Below, piece by piece: positions 8,549-17,381 of a stretch of 64,000 bases of DNA; positions within the stretch are counted from its first letter, which is position 1; every line of letters begins with the position of its first letter. A program made the translations under genes and the position numbers. The notes under the pieces are model-generated. The model searched no databases. It worked only from the letters and a program-made list of their open reading frames with translations, and was not told where the DNA came from. Source of the DNA: Collinsella sp. (GTDB taxonomy: Bacteria > Actinomycetota > Coriobacteriia > Coriobacteriales > Coriobacteriaceae); assembly GCA_019414025.1 (NCBI GenBank), contig DXMU01000007.1, positions 1 through 64,000 of the forward strand, in the 5' to 3' direction.

Positions 8549-9598
8549 TTAATGCACAACGTGAACGGCAGGACCACCCGGCACCGCCTCGCACACGCGG
8601 CCGATTGTGGCGGCAACGCGACCTTCGGCATGCAGGCGGCGGGCGAGCTCATCCACATCGGCAGCAGGCGCTGCGATGAGCAGGCCGCCCGAGGTCTGCG
8701 GATCGTACAGCGCATCCAGCATTCCCGGCTCCAGGTCATCGTCGGCCGCCACGCGCGGGCCAAAGAAATCCTGGTTGCGGTAGGCGCCGGCAGGGATAAT
8801 GCCCAGACGCGCCATATTGAGCACCTGGTCAAAGAGCGGCACCGCCCCCGACGCGAGCTCAATCTGCACGCCCGAGCCCTCGGCCATCTCGCACGCATGC
8901 CCGATCAGGCCAAAGCCCGTGACATCGGTGCAGCCGTGAAGCTCGAGTCCCTCGGCCAGGCGAATCGGGGCCTCGTTGAGGGTGCGCATCGAGTCAAACA
9001 TGGCTGCGGCCTCGTCCTGCTCGATGAGCACGCCCTTAATGGCCGTGGTGATAATGCCCGAGCCGATCGCCTTGGTCAGCAGTAGGACATCGCCCGCGCG
9101 CGCACCGCTGTTGGCGAGCATGCGGTCGAGCGCGACAAAGCCACTCACGGACAGGCCGTACTTGGGCTCGTCGTCGTTGATGGTGTGGCCGCCCGCGATG
9201 GTGCAGCCAGCCTCGACGCACTTGTCGGCGCCACCCGCCAGAATCTCACCTGCGACCTCGACGCCCAGGCAACTGGGAATGCACAGCAGGTTCATGGCAT
9301 GGCTCGGTCGTCCACCCATGGCATAAATGTCCGACAGCGAGTTGGCCGCCGCGATCTGACCAAACAGGAACGGGTCGTCGACCATCGGCGGGAAGAAGTC
9401 GACGGACTGCACGAGGCCCAGGTTTTCGCCAACACGAAAAACACTCGCATCGTCGGAGGTATCGAACCCCACGAGCAGGTTGTCGTTATGCACATTGGGT
9501 AAGTCGCCCAGGACCTGGGCGAGGGCTCCAGGAGCCAACTTAGCGGCTCAACCGCTCGCGGCAGTCATAGACGTGAGCTTAATCTGATCGTCAGCCAT
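8549..9598 (-). CDS. selD: Selenide, water dikinase SelD, a UGA-containing selenoprotein
   Basis: SelD makes selenophosphate from selenide and ATP. The recognisable SelD sequence (GFDTSDDASV, AMGG, AGGHTINDDEPKYGL) is open to an in-frame TGA at 9548-9550. Beyond that codon it continues in frame to an ATG at 9598 preceded by GAGGAGGT at ideal spacing. The N-terminus reads MADDQIKLTSMTAASG-Sec-AAKLAPG, placing Sec at residue 17, the position of the catalytic Cys of the E. coli enzyme. Total length is 349 residues, normal for SelD. Ordinary gene finders would start at about 9538 and lose the active site. A short hairpin follows the TGA at 9524-9536. Confidence 0.95.
9524..9536 (-). promoter_or_regulatory. 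Candidate bacterial SECIS stem-loop in selD
   Basis: On the minus strand GGCTCCTGGAGCC starts 11 nt after the TGA and can form a 5-bp stem with a CTG loop. Bacterial SECIS elements lie immediately downstream of the UGA, so the position fits. The loop sequence is not diagnostic and the element is weaker than the Sec call itself. Confidence 0.45.
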
Positions 9599-9668
9599 CG
9601 ATACCTCCTCTCATCGGTCAATCATTTCCTCCCAGTATACGCATGAATGCAGGCCCACGGCCGATGCA

Positions 9669-10433
9669 TTAATCGAGCGCCTGTGCGCGAATCGCCGCGC
9701 CGATGGCACCGGCAAAGCGAGCCTGGGGCGAGGTGGTCACCGGCGACCCCAGCAGCTCGCCCAACCGCTCCACCACGAAGGCGTTCTCGCACAGGCCACC
9801 GGTCAGGTAGTACGGGGCGCCCGCGGCCTGCCCGGCCATGGTCGCCACGCGCGAGACCACGCTGTCGATCACGCCACGTGCGATGTTCTCGCGCGGCTCA
9901 CCGCGACCGATCAGGCTAATGACCTCACTTTCGGCAAACACCGTGCACATGCTGGAAATCTTGGTAGGCTCGCCGGAACGCGCCAGGTCGGCCATCTGCT
10001 GTTGAGAAATACCTAGGCGGTCGGCCATGATCTCCAAAAAGCGCCCCGTGCCGGCAGCGCACTTGTCGTTCATGGCAAACTTGGCCACGCGGCCATTTTT
10101 AAGCTGAATGACCTTGGTGTCCTGGCCGCCCACGTCAATCACCGTGCCGCGATCGCCAAACAGACGCACGGCACCGGCGCCGTGGCAGGTAATCTCGGTC
10201 ACAACCTTGTGGGCGTATGGCACAGCCACGCGCCCGTAACCCGTGGCCACCACACGCGCAGAATCGGATGCAACGTCAAAGCCCGCCGCCGCGAGCGCCT
10301 CGCGCAACCTATCGGCGGCATCGACCGAGGAGAACCCGGTTGGCTGCACGCACGTCCACGCCACCGAACCCTCACCATCGACCACAGCAGCCTTAGCCGC
10401 CGTAGACCCGATATCGACCCCGATCCCTATCAT
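9669..10433 (-). CDS. YjiL/HgdC-type ATP-dependent activator (BadF/BcrA ATPase family)
   Basis: The 254-residue ASKHA-fold ATPase has the phosphate-1 motif GVDIGSTAAK (about residues 5-14), DVGGQDTK (about 100-107), and the two cysteines that in the family bind a bridging [4Fe-4S] cluster in the homodimer: KCAAGTGRFLE (C125) and SSMCTVFAESE (C163). Activators of this family use ATP to push a low-potential electron into a partner protein. The partners here are almost certainly the two genes upstream on the same strand. It lies 70 nt before selD and may be co-transcribed with it. Confidence 0.92.
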   Translation of the reverse strand: MIGIGVDIGSTAAKAAVVDGEGSVAWTCVQPTGFSSVDAADRLREALAAAGFDVASDSARVVATGYGRVAVPYAHKVVTEITCHGAGAVRLFGDRGTVIDVGGQDTKVIQLKNGRVAKFAMNDKCAAGTGRFLEIMADRLGISQQQMADLARSGEPTKISSMCTVFAESEVISLIGRGEPRENIARGVIDSVVSRVATMAGQAAGAPYYLTGGLCENAFVVERLGELLGSPVTTSPQARFAGAIGAAIRAQALD

Positions 10434-10485
10434 GGCTCTCTCCTAATCCAAACATCAAAGACAGCGGCGCGTTCAGGCGCCTTAG

Positions 10486-10593
10486 CTCTAGGTTTCTCAG
10501 GTGCCGGAGGTTGCCCCGAAAGAGGAGCGCGGCGTACTTTGGTACGCAAGCGACGGTTTGAGGGGCAAGATCCGGTGCCTGAGGAAGCTAGAG
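10486..10593 (-). repeat. Structured hairpin repeat, copy A
   Basis: This long imperfect inverted repeat overlaps the stop codon of the gene ending at 10588. The outer arms (around GCCTGAG and CTCAGG) enclose TTGCC/GGCAA arms, an internal loop with TCAAACCGTCG opposite TCTTTC, and an apical GCGTAC hairpin, all read on the minus strand. It is closely similar to copy B and shares the internal-loop sequence with C and D. Confidence 0.75.
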
Positions 10594-11751
10594 GGTTTCG
10601 ATGAAGGCGGCGATGCGGGTCTCGATCTGGCCCATGTCGCCGTTGCTGTAGTCGGTCTCGATCTTCATATACGGAATACCCGCACCCTCGACAGCCTCCT
10701 GCATGCGCGCACTCTCCACGTTAAAGGTGTGGCAGGCCTGCAGCACGCTCTCCACTACGCCATCGACGTGATACTTCTCGCACATGGCCAGCGTGTTTTC
10801 CATACGACCGTCGTTGGGCGTCATGACCGAGCAGTTAATGTCCAGGTAGCGGTCGGCGATGGCGCGCAGGATGTCGGGAGCCTCCGGGTCGATCATCATG
10901 GCCGCCGTGCGCTCGCCCGAGCAGTCGTCCATGCACACGACCACACCGCCGTTGGACTCGATGGTGCGACCGATCTTGTTGATCACGCCGCCCACCGGGC
11001 AGCCGGTGATCAGAATGCGCTTGGCATCCGCCGCGACCGGGCGCTCGCCCGCGTCGTAGGCCTCGCGCAGCTTGGCGACCTTTTGCTCCAGCTGCTGCGT
11101 ATAGGCCTCGATATCAAAGCTGAACGTACCGGCAAACATGGTGCTCATCAGGTCGACGCCGCTCATGGCCGCCGGCTGGTTAGCCTGCAGTGCAAACATC
11201 TCGAGCTGGGCCGCACGCAAGCGGTTGCGACGACGGACGGCAGCGCGCAGGTCATCGTCGGTAATCGTGATGCCGTAGAAGCCCTCGAGCTCCTCCTTGA
11301 GCAGGCGGCACTCCTCGTACCAGCCTTCACGCTCGTAGGCACGATCGCGACCCTGCGGAAGATGCAGAATGTGCGTGCGCTTGAGCTCGTTGAGTAGCTC
11401 GTACATCTTCTTCTTGCCGTCGCAGGTGGTCTCGCCGATGATCATGTCGCTAAAGTACGTAAACGGGCACTTTTGCGAGTAGGCAAAACCGTAGGTCGAC
11501 TTGATGAGCGGGCACAGGTTTGCCGGCAGCACCTTCTCGGCCTCGGGAATCACCTCATCGGACGTACCGCACAGAGCCACGCTCGCAGCCCCCGCGGCAT
11601 CGATAATCTCGAGCGGCGTATAGCTGCACAAAAAGCCGACCAGGCGATTACCCGCCTGCTTATAATCCTTGACGCGAATAAACGCCGCCTTGCGTTGCTC
11701 GTTGAACTCCTCAAACGTGCGCGGCAACGGCTGCTCAATATTTTCCGACAT
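10588..11751 (-). CDS. Double-cubane-cluster-type reductase, YjiM/HgdB-like (paralogue 2)
   Basis: The 387-residue protein belongs to the 2-hydroxyacyl-CoA dehydratase beta-subunit superfamily and closely resembles E. coli YjiM and double-cubane cluster proteins. Cluster-ligand candidates are [35 protein letters not shown] and [14 protein letters not shown]. It should receive electrons from the activator encoded 155 nt downstream. The start at 11751 follows TTTAGGAG; the open frame runs further upstream through repeat B but without a site. The substrate is unknown. Members of the double-cubane group reduce small molecules such as acetylene in vitro. Confidence 0.85.
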   Translation of the reverse strand: MSENIEQPLPRTFEEFNEQRKAAFIRVKDYKQAGNRLVGFLCSYTPLEIIDAAGAASVALCGTSDEVIPEAEKVLPANLCPLIKSTYGFAYSQKCPFTYFSDMIIGETTCDGKKKMYELLNELKRTHILHLPQGRDRAYEREGWYEECRLLKEELEGFYGITITDDDLRAAVRRRNRLRAAQLEMFALQANQPAAMSGVDLMSTMFAGTFSFDIEAYTQQLEQKVAKLREAYDAGERPVAADAKRILITGCPVGGVINKIGRTIESNGGVVVCMDDCSGERTAAMMIDPEAPDILRAIADRYLDINCSVMTPNDGRMENTLAMCEKYHVDGVVESVLQACHTFNVESARMQEAVEGAGIPYMKIETDYSNGDMGQIETRIAAFIETL

Positions 11752-11783
11752 ATAACTCCTAAACCTTTTAACCAACCAAGGAA

Positions 11784-11887
11784 GCGGCTTTCCCAGGTGC
11801 CCGAGGTTGCCGTGAAAGAGACGCGCCGCGTACTTTCGCACGCAAGCGACGGTTTGAACGGCAAGATCGGGTGCCTGGGAAAGCCGC
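11784..11887 (-). repeat. Structured hairpin repeat, copy B
   Basis: The outer stem is GCGGCTTTCCCAGG (11784-11797) with CCTGGGAAAGCCGC (11874-11887). Inside are the same TTGCC/GGCAA arms, internal loop (TCAAACCGTCG opposite TCTTTC, minus strand) and apical hairpin as copy A. It starts 14 nt after the stop of the gene ending at 11902. Confidence 0.8.
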
Positions 11888-11901
11888 CGGGACGGATAGC
11901 C

Positions 11902-13185
11902 CTAAATGGTTTCCAAGAAGGCCTCGATCCTGGTTTGCAGTTGGCCTGCATCCTCACCGGCGTAGTCGGTCGTGATGTGCATAAACGGAATGCCGGCTTC
12001 CTCGGCGGCCTTCTCCACGGCAAACGACTCCATCTCATAGAGCGTGCAGAACTGCAGGGCCACGTCGACGATGCCGTCGGCATGCAGGTCCTTGGCCATC
12101 TGGACAATGTCCTTCATACGCTGGTCGTTGGGCGTAAAGACGGCGCAGTTGATCTTAAAGTAGCGCTCGGCGATGGCATCGAGCATCTCGTCCACCGTCT
12201 CACCGGACTCGTCGACCAGGTCCTTGTAGTAGCGCGAGCCCGTGCAGGACTCCTCGCCTACCACAACGCCGCCGGCTTTCTCGATGAGGTTGAACAGCTT
12301 CCAGTTGGGCACGGCCATGGGCGTGCCGGTGTACAGAATGCGCTTGGTCCCCTTGGGCGCCACGCCCTCGCCGGCCTCGACACGCTGCTCGCACTCAGCC
12401 GCCATATCGTTAATGGCTCCGGTCAGACGTGGCGTGTCGTCCATAAAGGCGGCCTGAACGGTCAGCAGGCTGTCCAGACCGCTGATGGGCGCTGGGTCGG
12501 CAGCGCGCGTGGCAGCGAGGCGCTGCAGGGCGCGACGCTTCTCATTGACGGCGTGGATGGCGGCCTTCAGACGCTCGGGCGTAATCGTGACGCCGCACTC
12601 TTCCTCGATCTTGGCGGCGAGCTTCTTGACCTCGGCCTTCCAGGTCACAAGCGTCGACTCATCGTGTACGTTGGGAATATCCATGACGTACATGTTCTTT
12701 TGCGTGGCAAAAAACTCGTAGGCTTTCTTCTTGCCATCGCAGGTGTTCTCGCCTACCACCAAGTCACTCGACTCAATGTAGGGGCAGACCTCGCCCAGCT
12801 TAAAGCCGGCAAAGCTCTTGATAAGCGGGCAGGTGTTGCGCGGCAGATGCTCCTCGACCTTATCGGTTGCCCAATCGGCACCCGAGCACAGGCCCACGGG
12901 AATGCCGTCGCAGGCGAGCACAATCTCCTCGGGCACGTACACGCAGAACGAACCGACGATCTTGGTGGCCTCGCCGGCCTCCTTCTTGTCGAGCATCTCC
13001 TTAATACGGCCGCTGTGGATGTTGGTAGCCACAAAGTCCAGGTAGGACGTGGACTTGGGGCGATTGTTCTGCGTCAAGAACATATCGCCGTACATCTGGC
13101 CCACGGCGCCCAGCAGCATGTCGTGGTCGGCAAGATTCATGCCGAGGCTCTCCCACATCGGATGGAAATCGAATTCTTCAGCCAT
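11902..13185 (-). CDS. Double-cubane-cluster-type reductase, YjiM/HgdB-like (paralogue 1)
   Basis: The 427-residue protein is a paralogue of the next gene, with a 40-residue N-terminal extension. It keeps NTCPLIKSFAGFKLGEVCPYIE, ENTCDGKKKAYEFF, ESCTGSRYYKD and KINCAVFTPNDQRM. The GCPVGG of paralogue 2 is GTPMAVP here, so one cysteine is missing and the clusters may differ. The start at 13185 follows GAGAGGGGAACC. The three genes form a minus-strand run, paralogue 1, paralogue 2, activator, with hairpin repeats B and A between them. It may be a second reductase or a partner subunit of the first. Confidence 0.82.
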   Translation of the reverse strand: MAEEFDFHPMWESLGMNLADHDMLLGAVGQMYGDMFLTQNNRPKSTSYLDFVATNIHSGRIKEMLDKKEAGEATKIVGSFCVYVPEEIVLACDGIPVGLCSGADWATDKVEEHLPRNTCPLIKSFAGFKLGEVCPYIESSDLVVGENTCDGKKKAYEFFATQKNMYVMDIPNVHDESTLVTWKAEVKKLAAKIEEECGVTITPERLKAAIHAVNEKRRALQRLAATRAADPAPISGLDSLLTVQAAFMDDTPRLTGAINDMAAECEQRVEAGEGVAPKGTKRILYTGTPMAVPNWKLFNLIEKAGGVVVGEESCTGSRYYKDLVDESGETVDEMLDAIAERYFKINCAVFTPNDQRMKDIVQMAKDLHADGIVDVALQFCTLYEMESFAVEKAAEEAGIPFMHITTDYAGEDAGQLQTRIEAFLETI

Positions 13186-13432
13186 GGCGGTTCCCCTCTC
13201 GAACCAAAAACGGATAACAGCGGTATCGATGCACGACGGGCGGCGATTGCCCTGCCGTGCTCAAACCCGGAATTTTGGGGAACCTGCTTTGCGGTTGACT
13301 TTTTAATTGTGCGTCGTCTCTCCCGGAGCCGTGAACATACCTGCTCATATGCGGCTCCGAGCGATATATAGGGCACGCGCGGCAACGCGGCGAATGTATG
13401 TCGTCTGCGGCATGTGCGCACCCTCCTTAACC

Positions 13433-13546
13433 AGTTGAGGTCAACTATATCAACGGTCATCGACCATGCGAACACCGTTGACAATCGTACGACAGCTGCG
13501 GGATGCGAACACCTCGCTGTCTGATAAATAATTATCAGATTGATAA
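13433..13546. promoter_or_regulatory. Upstream region of the double-cubane operon with operator-like palindromes
   Basis: The 445-nt gap 13186-13630 holds no convincing gene. It contains AGTTGA-GG-TCAACT at 13433-13446, and a cluster of TGATAA (13522), TTATCA (13532) and TGATAA (13541), the last two forming TTATCA-GAT-TGATAA. These lie in the AT-rich part upstream of the gene starting at 13185 and could be regulator sites. No core promoter is obvious. Confidence 0.4.
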
Positions 13547-13630
13547 GATTTTGTCATATAGAAATCGGCGAGCGGTAAAGTGGAAACAAAGCGGTCGAGG
13601 ACTACCTCCTCGCCCGCATCGCCCACCGCA

Positions 13631-14701
13631 TCAACGACAAACCAAATGGATCCTGCTGGCATCAAAATGCATGCGCAGCGTCTCGCCTGCTTGTGGCAGC
13701 TCGTCGACAGGCATGCCCACTTTGTTGACCTTCCACTGCAGGCGCGTCGGCGCATCGGCACGCGGCACATCCAGCAGCACCAGGCGCTCAAAACGCGAAT
13801 CGCTCACGCGGGCCACATGCAGGTCGTAGCTGTTACGCCCCCGCTCAACACGGTTGTCCACATGGAAGTAGCTCGCGCGAATGCCCAGGTACGCCACATT
13901 ATCAGGAACCTCGCGACCCACGTTAAAGGTCATGCCCCAGTCGAGGGCCTCAACTTCTTCGTCGCCGATCTTGCGCGCCCGGCTTGTGTTCTTGCAGCCC
14001 GTCAGGCGCAGTGCCGCCAGCGTCTGCGGGCGGCGAACCACGTCCTCGACGGAGCCGATCTCCTCCACATGTCCGTCGTGCATCACGCAGATGCGCTGGC
14101 ACAGGCGGCACGCTTCGTCGATGTCGTGGCTCACGTAGAGCACGGTGCGGTTGCAGACATCGAACAGGTCGAGCATGTTCTGCTCGAGGGCGCTCTTAAG
14201 ATAGGAATCGAGTGCGCTCATGGGCTCGTCAAACATAAAAATGCCAGGATTCGCCGCCACCATGCGGGCAAGCGCCACACGTTGTTGCTGACCGCCCGAG
14301 AGTCGCGCGGGATAGCGGTCGACAAAATCGGCCAGACCGAAAATGCTCAGATAGCGCTCGGCGAGCTTTTTGCGCGCGGCGGCGTCACCCGCGTCCTTTA
14401 CACCGGCGCATACGTTATCGGCCACTGTCATGTTAGGAAACAGCTGATAGTTTTGGAACAGCAGAGCGCATTTGCGCTCCTGGGGCGACAGGTTGATGCC
14501 CGCCGCCGAGTCAAAAAAGGTCACGCCGTTGACAACGATCTTACCCTCGTCGGGCGTCTCCACACCGGCGATGCAGCGCAGCGTACAGCTCTTGCCGCAA
14601 CCCGAGGCGCCCAGCAGGGCCACGCGCTCCTCGCCGGCCTCAAGCTGCATGTCGAGCACAAACCCGGGATAACGTTTCTTAATATCCAAAACGAGCGACA
14701 T
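13631..14701 (-). CDS. modC: Molybdate ABC transporter ATP-binding protein
   Basis: The 356-residue ABC ATPase has Walker A GASGCGKS (about residues 32-39), signature LSGGQQQR, Walker B GIFMFDEP and the switch histidine SHDIDE. A C-terminal regulatory extension of about 120 residues follows. The motifs alone would fit several oxyanion importers. Position after modA and modB, and next to moeA and mog, makes molybdate the best guess; tungstate is possible. It starts 4 nt after modB. Confidence 0.88.
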   Translation of the reverse strand: MSLVLDIKKRYPGFVLDMQLEAGEERVALLGASGCGKSCTLRCIAGVETPDEGKIVVNGVTFFDSAAGINLSPQERKCALLFQNYQLFPNMTVADNVCAGVKDAGDAAARKKLAERYLSIFGLADFVDRYPARLSGGQQQRVALARMVAANPGIFMFDEPMSALDSYLKSALEQNMLDLFDVCNRTVLYVSHDIDEACRLCQRICVMHDGHVEEIGSVEDVVRRPQTLAALRLTGCKNTSRARKIGDEEVEALDWGMTFNVGREVPDNVAYLGIRASYFHVDNRVERGRNSYDLHVARVSDSRFERLVLLDVPRADAPTRLQWKVNKVGMPVDELPQAGETLRMHFDASRIHLVCR

Positions 14702-14704
14702 AGC

Positions 14705-16186
14705 TTATCGACCTCCCCGCGGCGCCGCATCATCACGCATGAGCTCGGCCAGCGCCTCGCGATCGATACGCAGCGCATCGCCGCCGACTGGGTCGAGCGA
14801 ATCTCCCTGTCCGGCGAGACCTTTGGCCTGTTTGCGCTCCGCACGGGAAAGGCCACGTTCGCGATACTTTTGCGAATGCGCCGTGTACATATTGATGAAC
14901 AGAATGACCAGGAAGCTGAACGCGATTACGACTACGACCCAAAAGAGGGCCACCGACGTATTGCCGCCCATCCACTCAAAGTAAATCGCAATGGGAATGG
15001 TCTGCGTAATACCGGCGTAGTTGCCCGCAAAGAACAGGGTGCAGCCAAACTCGCCCATCGCGCGGGCAAAGGCGAGCACCGTGCCGGCGGCAATCGAGGG
15101 CCAGCCAAGCGGCATCATGAGCTTGGCAAAGATGCGACGCTCGGACCATCCCAGGGTTCGCGCGGCGTCGAGCATCTGCGCGTCAAGACTCTCGAAGGCT
15201 CCGAGCGCCGTGCGATAAACCAGCGGAAACGACACGACGACGGCCGAAATGACCGCCGCGGGCCACGTAAAGACGATCGAGATGCCGTGCGCGATAAGCC
15301 ACTGGCCCACCCCGGTCGATCGACCAAATAGCATAAGCAGCAAAAAGCCGCAGACCGTGGGTGGCAGCACCATAGGAATCGTAAAGACCGAATCGAGCAG
15401 GCCCTTGATGCGACTCGAGGTACCCATAGTCTTCCACGCGGCGAACAGGCCCAGCGCAAAGGAAATCAGCAGGGCAAGGCCGCTCGTTTTGATAGAAACC
15501 CAAAACGGACGGTAGTCGATGCCGCCAAAAAACGTCTGGGCGCACTCCGCCAGCGAAGGTGGCTCCGTCGTCGAGACGCTCGCATACGGCACTAAGGCGG
15601 CGTTGTCGCTCCACAGGGCTCCGCCACCCAGATCAAGCTCGGCGTTCGCGGCCTCGGCGGCATTCACCACCGTGTAGCAATCGCCGTCTTCGCCCTTCAC
15701 CTTAAACTGATAGCGATAATCGCCCTGCACAAGTTCGTTGTCCGAGGTAAACACCCACTCAAGCCTGGAGTCCTCCAGCAGCGCTCCGCCCATGGAGTGA
15801 GACTTATCGAGCCCCGTGAGCATCTTCTTAAGCGCCTTTTGGTCAGAGGCGTTTGTAATGTCGAGCCCCGCGTCCTTAGCGGCGTGTGCATCAACCCACA
15901 CCACGATGTTCGAAGGCGTCGTCACCGTCACAAGCGTCGTCTTTTTGTAGATGGGAAATCGATAGCCCTCGGGCTGACCTGCAAACGAGCGTGCCGTGCC
16001 CTTGGCATTGCGCTCAAACGCGTTGAGGCCAAACTCGACGCCATCGATAAGCGCGGAGTCCTCGGTCGCCTGGCACCCATCGGCGGTGGTAAAGAGAGCC
16101 TCGGCACAGGCAGCCCCAGGCAGCGAGGTAAACGCAAAGAGAACCGCTGCCAGCGCGGCGAGCAGGCGAATCGTTTTCCTTGACAC
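14705..16186 (-). CDS. modB: Molybdate ABC transporter permease with an extra N-terminal exported domain
   Basis: This 493-residue protein is about twice the usual ModB length. It begins with a signal peptide (RKTIRLLAALAAVLFAFTSLPGAACA). About 200 residues of predicted exported sequence follow, which I do not recognise (Cys at DGCQATEDSA and DGDCYTVV). Next is a standard permease (about residues 240-450) with several membrane segments and the EAA-type loop LDAARTLGWSERRIFAKLMMPLGWPS. The GTG start at 16186 is chosen for GAGGAG 7 nt upstream. The fusion could hold a periplasm-side accessory or sensing domain. Confidence 0.85.
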   Translation of the reverse strand: MSRKTIRLLAALAAVLFAFTSLPGAACAEALFTTADGCQATEDSALIDGVEFGLNAFERNAKGTARSFAGQPEGYRFPIYKKTTLVTVTTPSNIVVWVDAHAAKDAGLDITNASDQKALKKMLTGLDKSHSMGGALLEDSRLEWVFTSDNELVQGDYRYQFKVKGEDGDCYTVVNAAEAANAELDLGGGALWSDNAALVPYASVSTTEPPSLAECAQTFFGGIDYRPFWVSIKTSGLALLISFALGLFAAWKTMGTSSRIKGLLDSVFTIPMVLPPTVCGFLLLMLFGRSTGVGQWLIAHGISIVFTWPAAVISAVVVSFPLVYRTALGAFESLDAQMLDAARTLGWSERRIFAKLMMPLGWPSIAAGTVLAFARAMGEFGCTLFFAGNYAGITQTIPIAIYFEWMGGNTSVALFWVVVVIAFSFLVILFINMYTAHSQKYRERGLSRAERKQAKGLAGQGDSLDPVGGDALRIDREALAELMRDDAAPRGGR

Positions 16187-16302
16187 GGGCGACTCCTCAA
16201 ACACAGGGCAACGGCGCGCAGGCACGCCGGTTCAATCAAAAAGGACAGGCGATCGCAAGAACGCCCGCCCTCAAGAATATCGTTATACAGTGCCCTTTCG
16301 CA

Positions 16303-17178
16303 CTACTCGGAAAGCTCAAAGCCGTACTTGGCCCAAATCTTCTGGGCTTTCTTGTTGGTCAGGCAGAAGTCGATGAACGCCTTGGCCTCGTCGGCATGCT
16401 CGGAGCTATCGGCGACAGCGCCGGGATACACGATGGGCTTGTGCGAGTCCTCGGGGCACACGAAGACCTCCTCGATGCCGTCGTAGCGGAAGATATCGGA
16501 GCTGTAGACAAAACCCGCCACGCAGTCGCCTGTAGAGACGTAAGACGCAGCGGTGCCGACCTTGTCGGCCAGGGCTACCTTGTCGGCGAGCTCGGGCGCG
16601 TACTCGCCGTCGTCGCCCTCGGTACCGGTATAGAGGCCCACGGAAGCCAGCGCCTGGTTGGCGTACTTGCCGGCGGGGACGGTCTTGGCGTCGCCGATGG
16701 CAATCTTACCGTCCAGATTCGCGACGTCGGCGATGGCCTCGACCTTAGTATCGGAGCCCTCGGCGCGAATGATCACGAGATCGTTGACGAACATGTCCTC
16801 GCGGGTGTCGGTGTCGACGAGCTCGGCGGTCTCAGCGTCATCCATGGTGCCCTTGGAAGCGGTGATGAGCACGTCGACCGTGGCGCCGGCCTTCATCTGC
16901 TCGACGAGGTCGCCGGAGGCCTTAAACTGCGTGTCGGCAAAGGTGGTGCCGGTTTGGTCGGTGTAGAGCTCCTGAACCTCGGGCAGGGCCTTCTCGAGGG
17001 AGTTAGCGGCAAAGACCTGCAGCTCGACGGTTTCCTTCTTGGAAGAGGCCTTGGCGGAGCCGACATCGGATCCGGCCAGCTCGGACGTCTTGCTGCACGA
17101 ACAGCCGGCAAGACCAAGGCCGGCAGCGGCGACAGCAGAAAGCGAAACGAATCCGCGGCGAGAAACCATATCGAACAT
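16303..17178 (-). CDS. modA: Molybdate-binding lipoprotein (ABC transporter)
   Basis: The 291-residue substrate-binding protein has a twin-arginine SRRGFVSLSA followed by a lipobox LAGC, so it is probably exported folded by Tat and lipid-anchored. The mature part has the ModA pattern FAANSLEKALPE, GDLVEQMKAGATVDVLI, and a late DCVAGFVYSSD. ATG 17178 follows AAAGGG; a TTG two codons earlier is less likely. It is the first gene of modABC, transcribed from the AT-rich region 17225-17300. Confidence 0.9.
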   Translation of the reverse strand: MFDMVSRRGFVSLSAVAAAGLGLAGCSCSKTSELAGSDVGSAKASSKKETVELQVFAANSLEKALPEVQELYTDQTGTTFADTQFKASGDLVEQMKAGATVDVLITASKGTMDDAETAELVDTDTREDMFVNDLVIIRAEGSDTKVEAIADVANLDGKIAIGDAKTVPAGKYANQALASVGLYTGTEGDDGEYAPELADKVALADKVGTAASYVSTGDCVAGFVYSSDIFRYDGIEEVFVCPEDSHKPIVYPGAVADSSEHADEAKAFIDFCLTNKKAQKIWAKYGFELSE

Positions 17179-17253
17179 GTTCAACCCTTTCGAACGCTAT
17201 GCCCGGGGACCCCGCCTCGGGCTTTAATCTGCAATCAGATTATACTTCTGCGC

Positions 17254-17292
17254 GAATAATGATAGTGAGATATTATTCTCGTCAGAGAATAT
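17254..17292. promoter_or_regulatory. Operator-like inverted repeats upstream of modA
   Basis: GAATAAT (17254-17260) and ATTATTC (17272-17278) form an inverted repeat with 11 nt between. ATTCTC-GTCA-GAGAAT follows directly. They lie about 75-115 nt upstream of modA in the only AT-rich stretch of the area. A molybdate-responsive repressor is plausible but no consensus was tested. Confidence 0.45.
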
Positions 17293-17330
17293 AGTTTCAA
17301 GTTACCGTGCACCTCGGCGTCGATTCGGCG

Positions 17331-17368
17331 GAAAACAAAGGCGGAGCAGCCGTTCAGGTCGCCCCGCC
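17331..17368 (-). terminator. Intrinsic terminator after mog
   Basis: On the minus strand GGCGGGGC and GCTCCGCC form a stem followed by TTTGTTTT. It lies just after the mog stop codon and upstream of modA. Confidence 0.65.
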
Positions 17369-17381
17369 GCAGGTAAACCGC

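Noticed and set aside
11473..13371. 632-codon plus-strand open frame opposite the double-cubane genes
   Set aside because: It is antisense to two clear family members, has no ribosome binding site and low-complexity His/Arg/Gly composition.
13137..13791. Open frames of 108 to 115 codons in the gap between modC and the double-cubane genes, and a protein-like plus-strand stretch KAVEDYLLARIAHRIND at 13590-13640
   Set aside because: No start with a binding site, and overlap with real genes; the protein-like stretch has a stop just upstream and no start.
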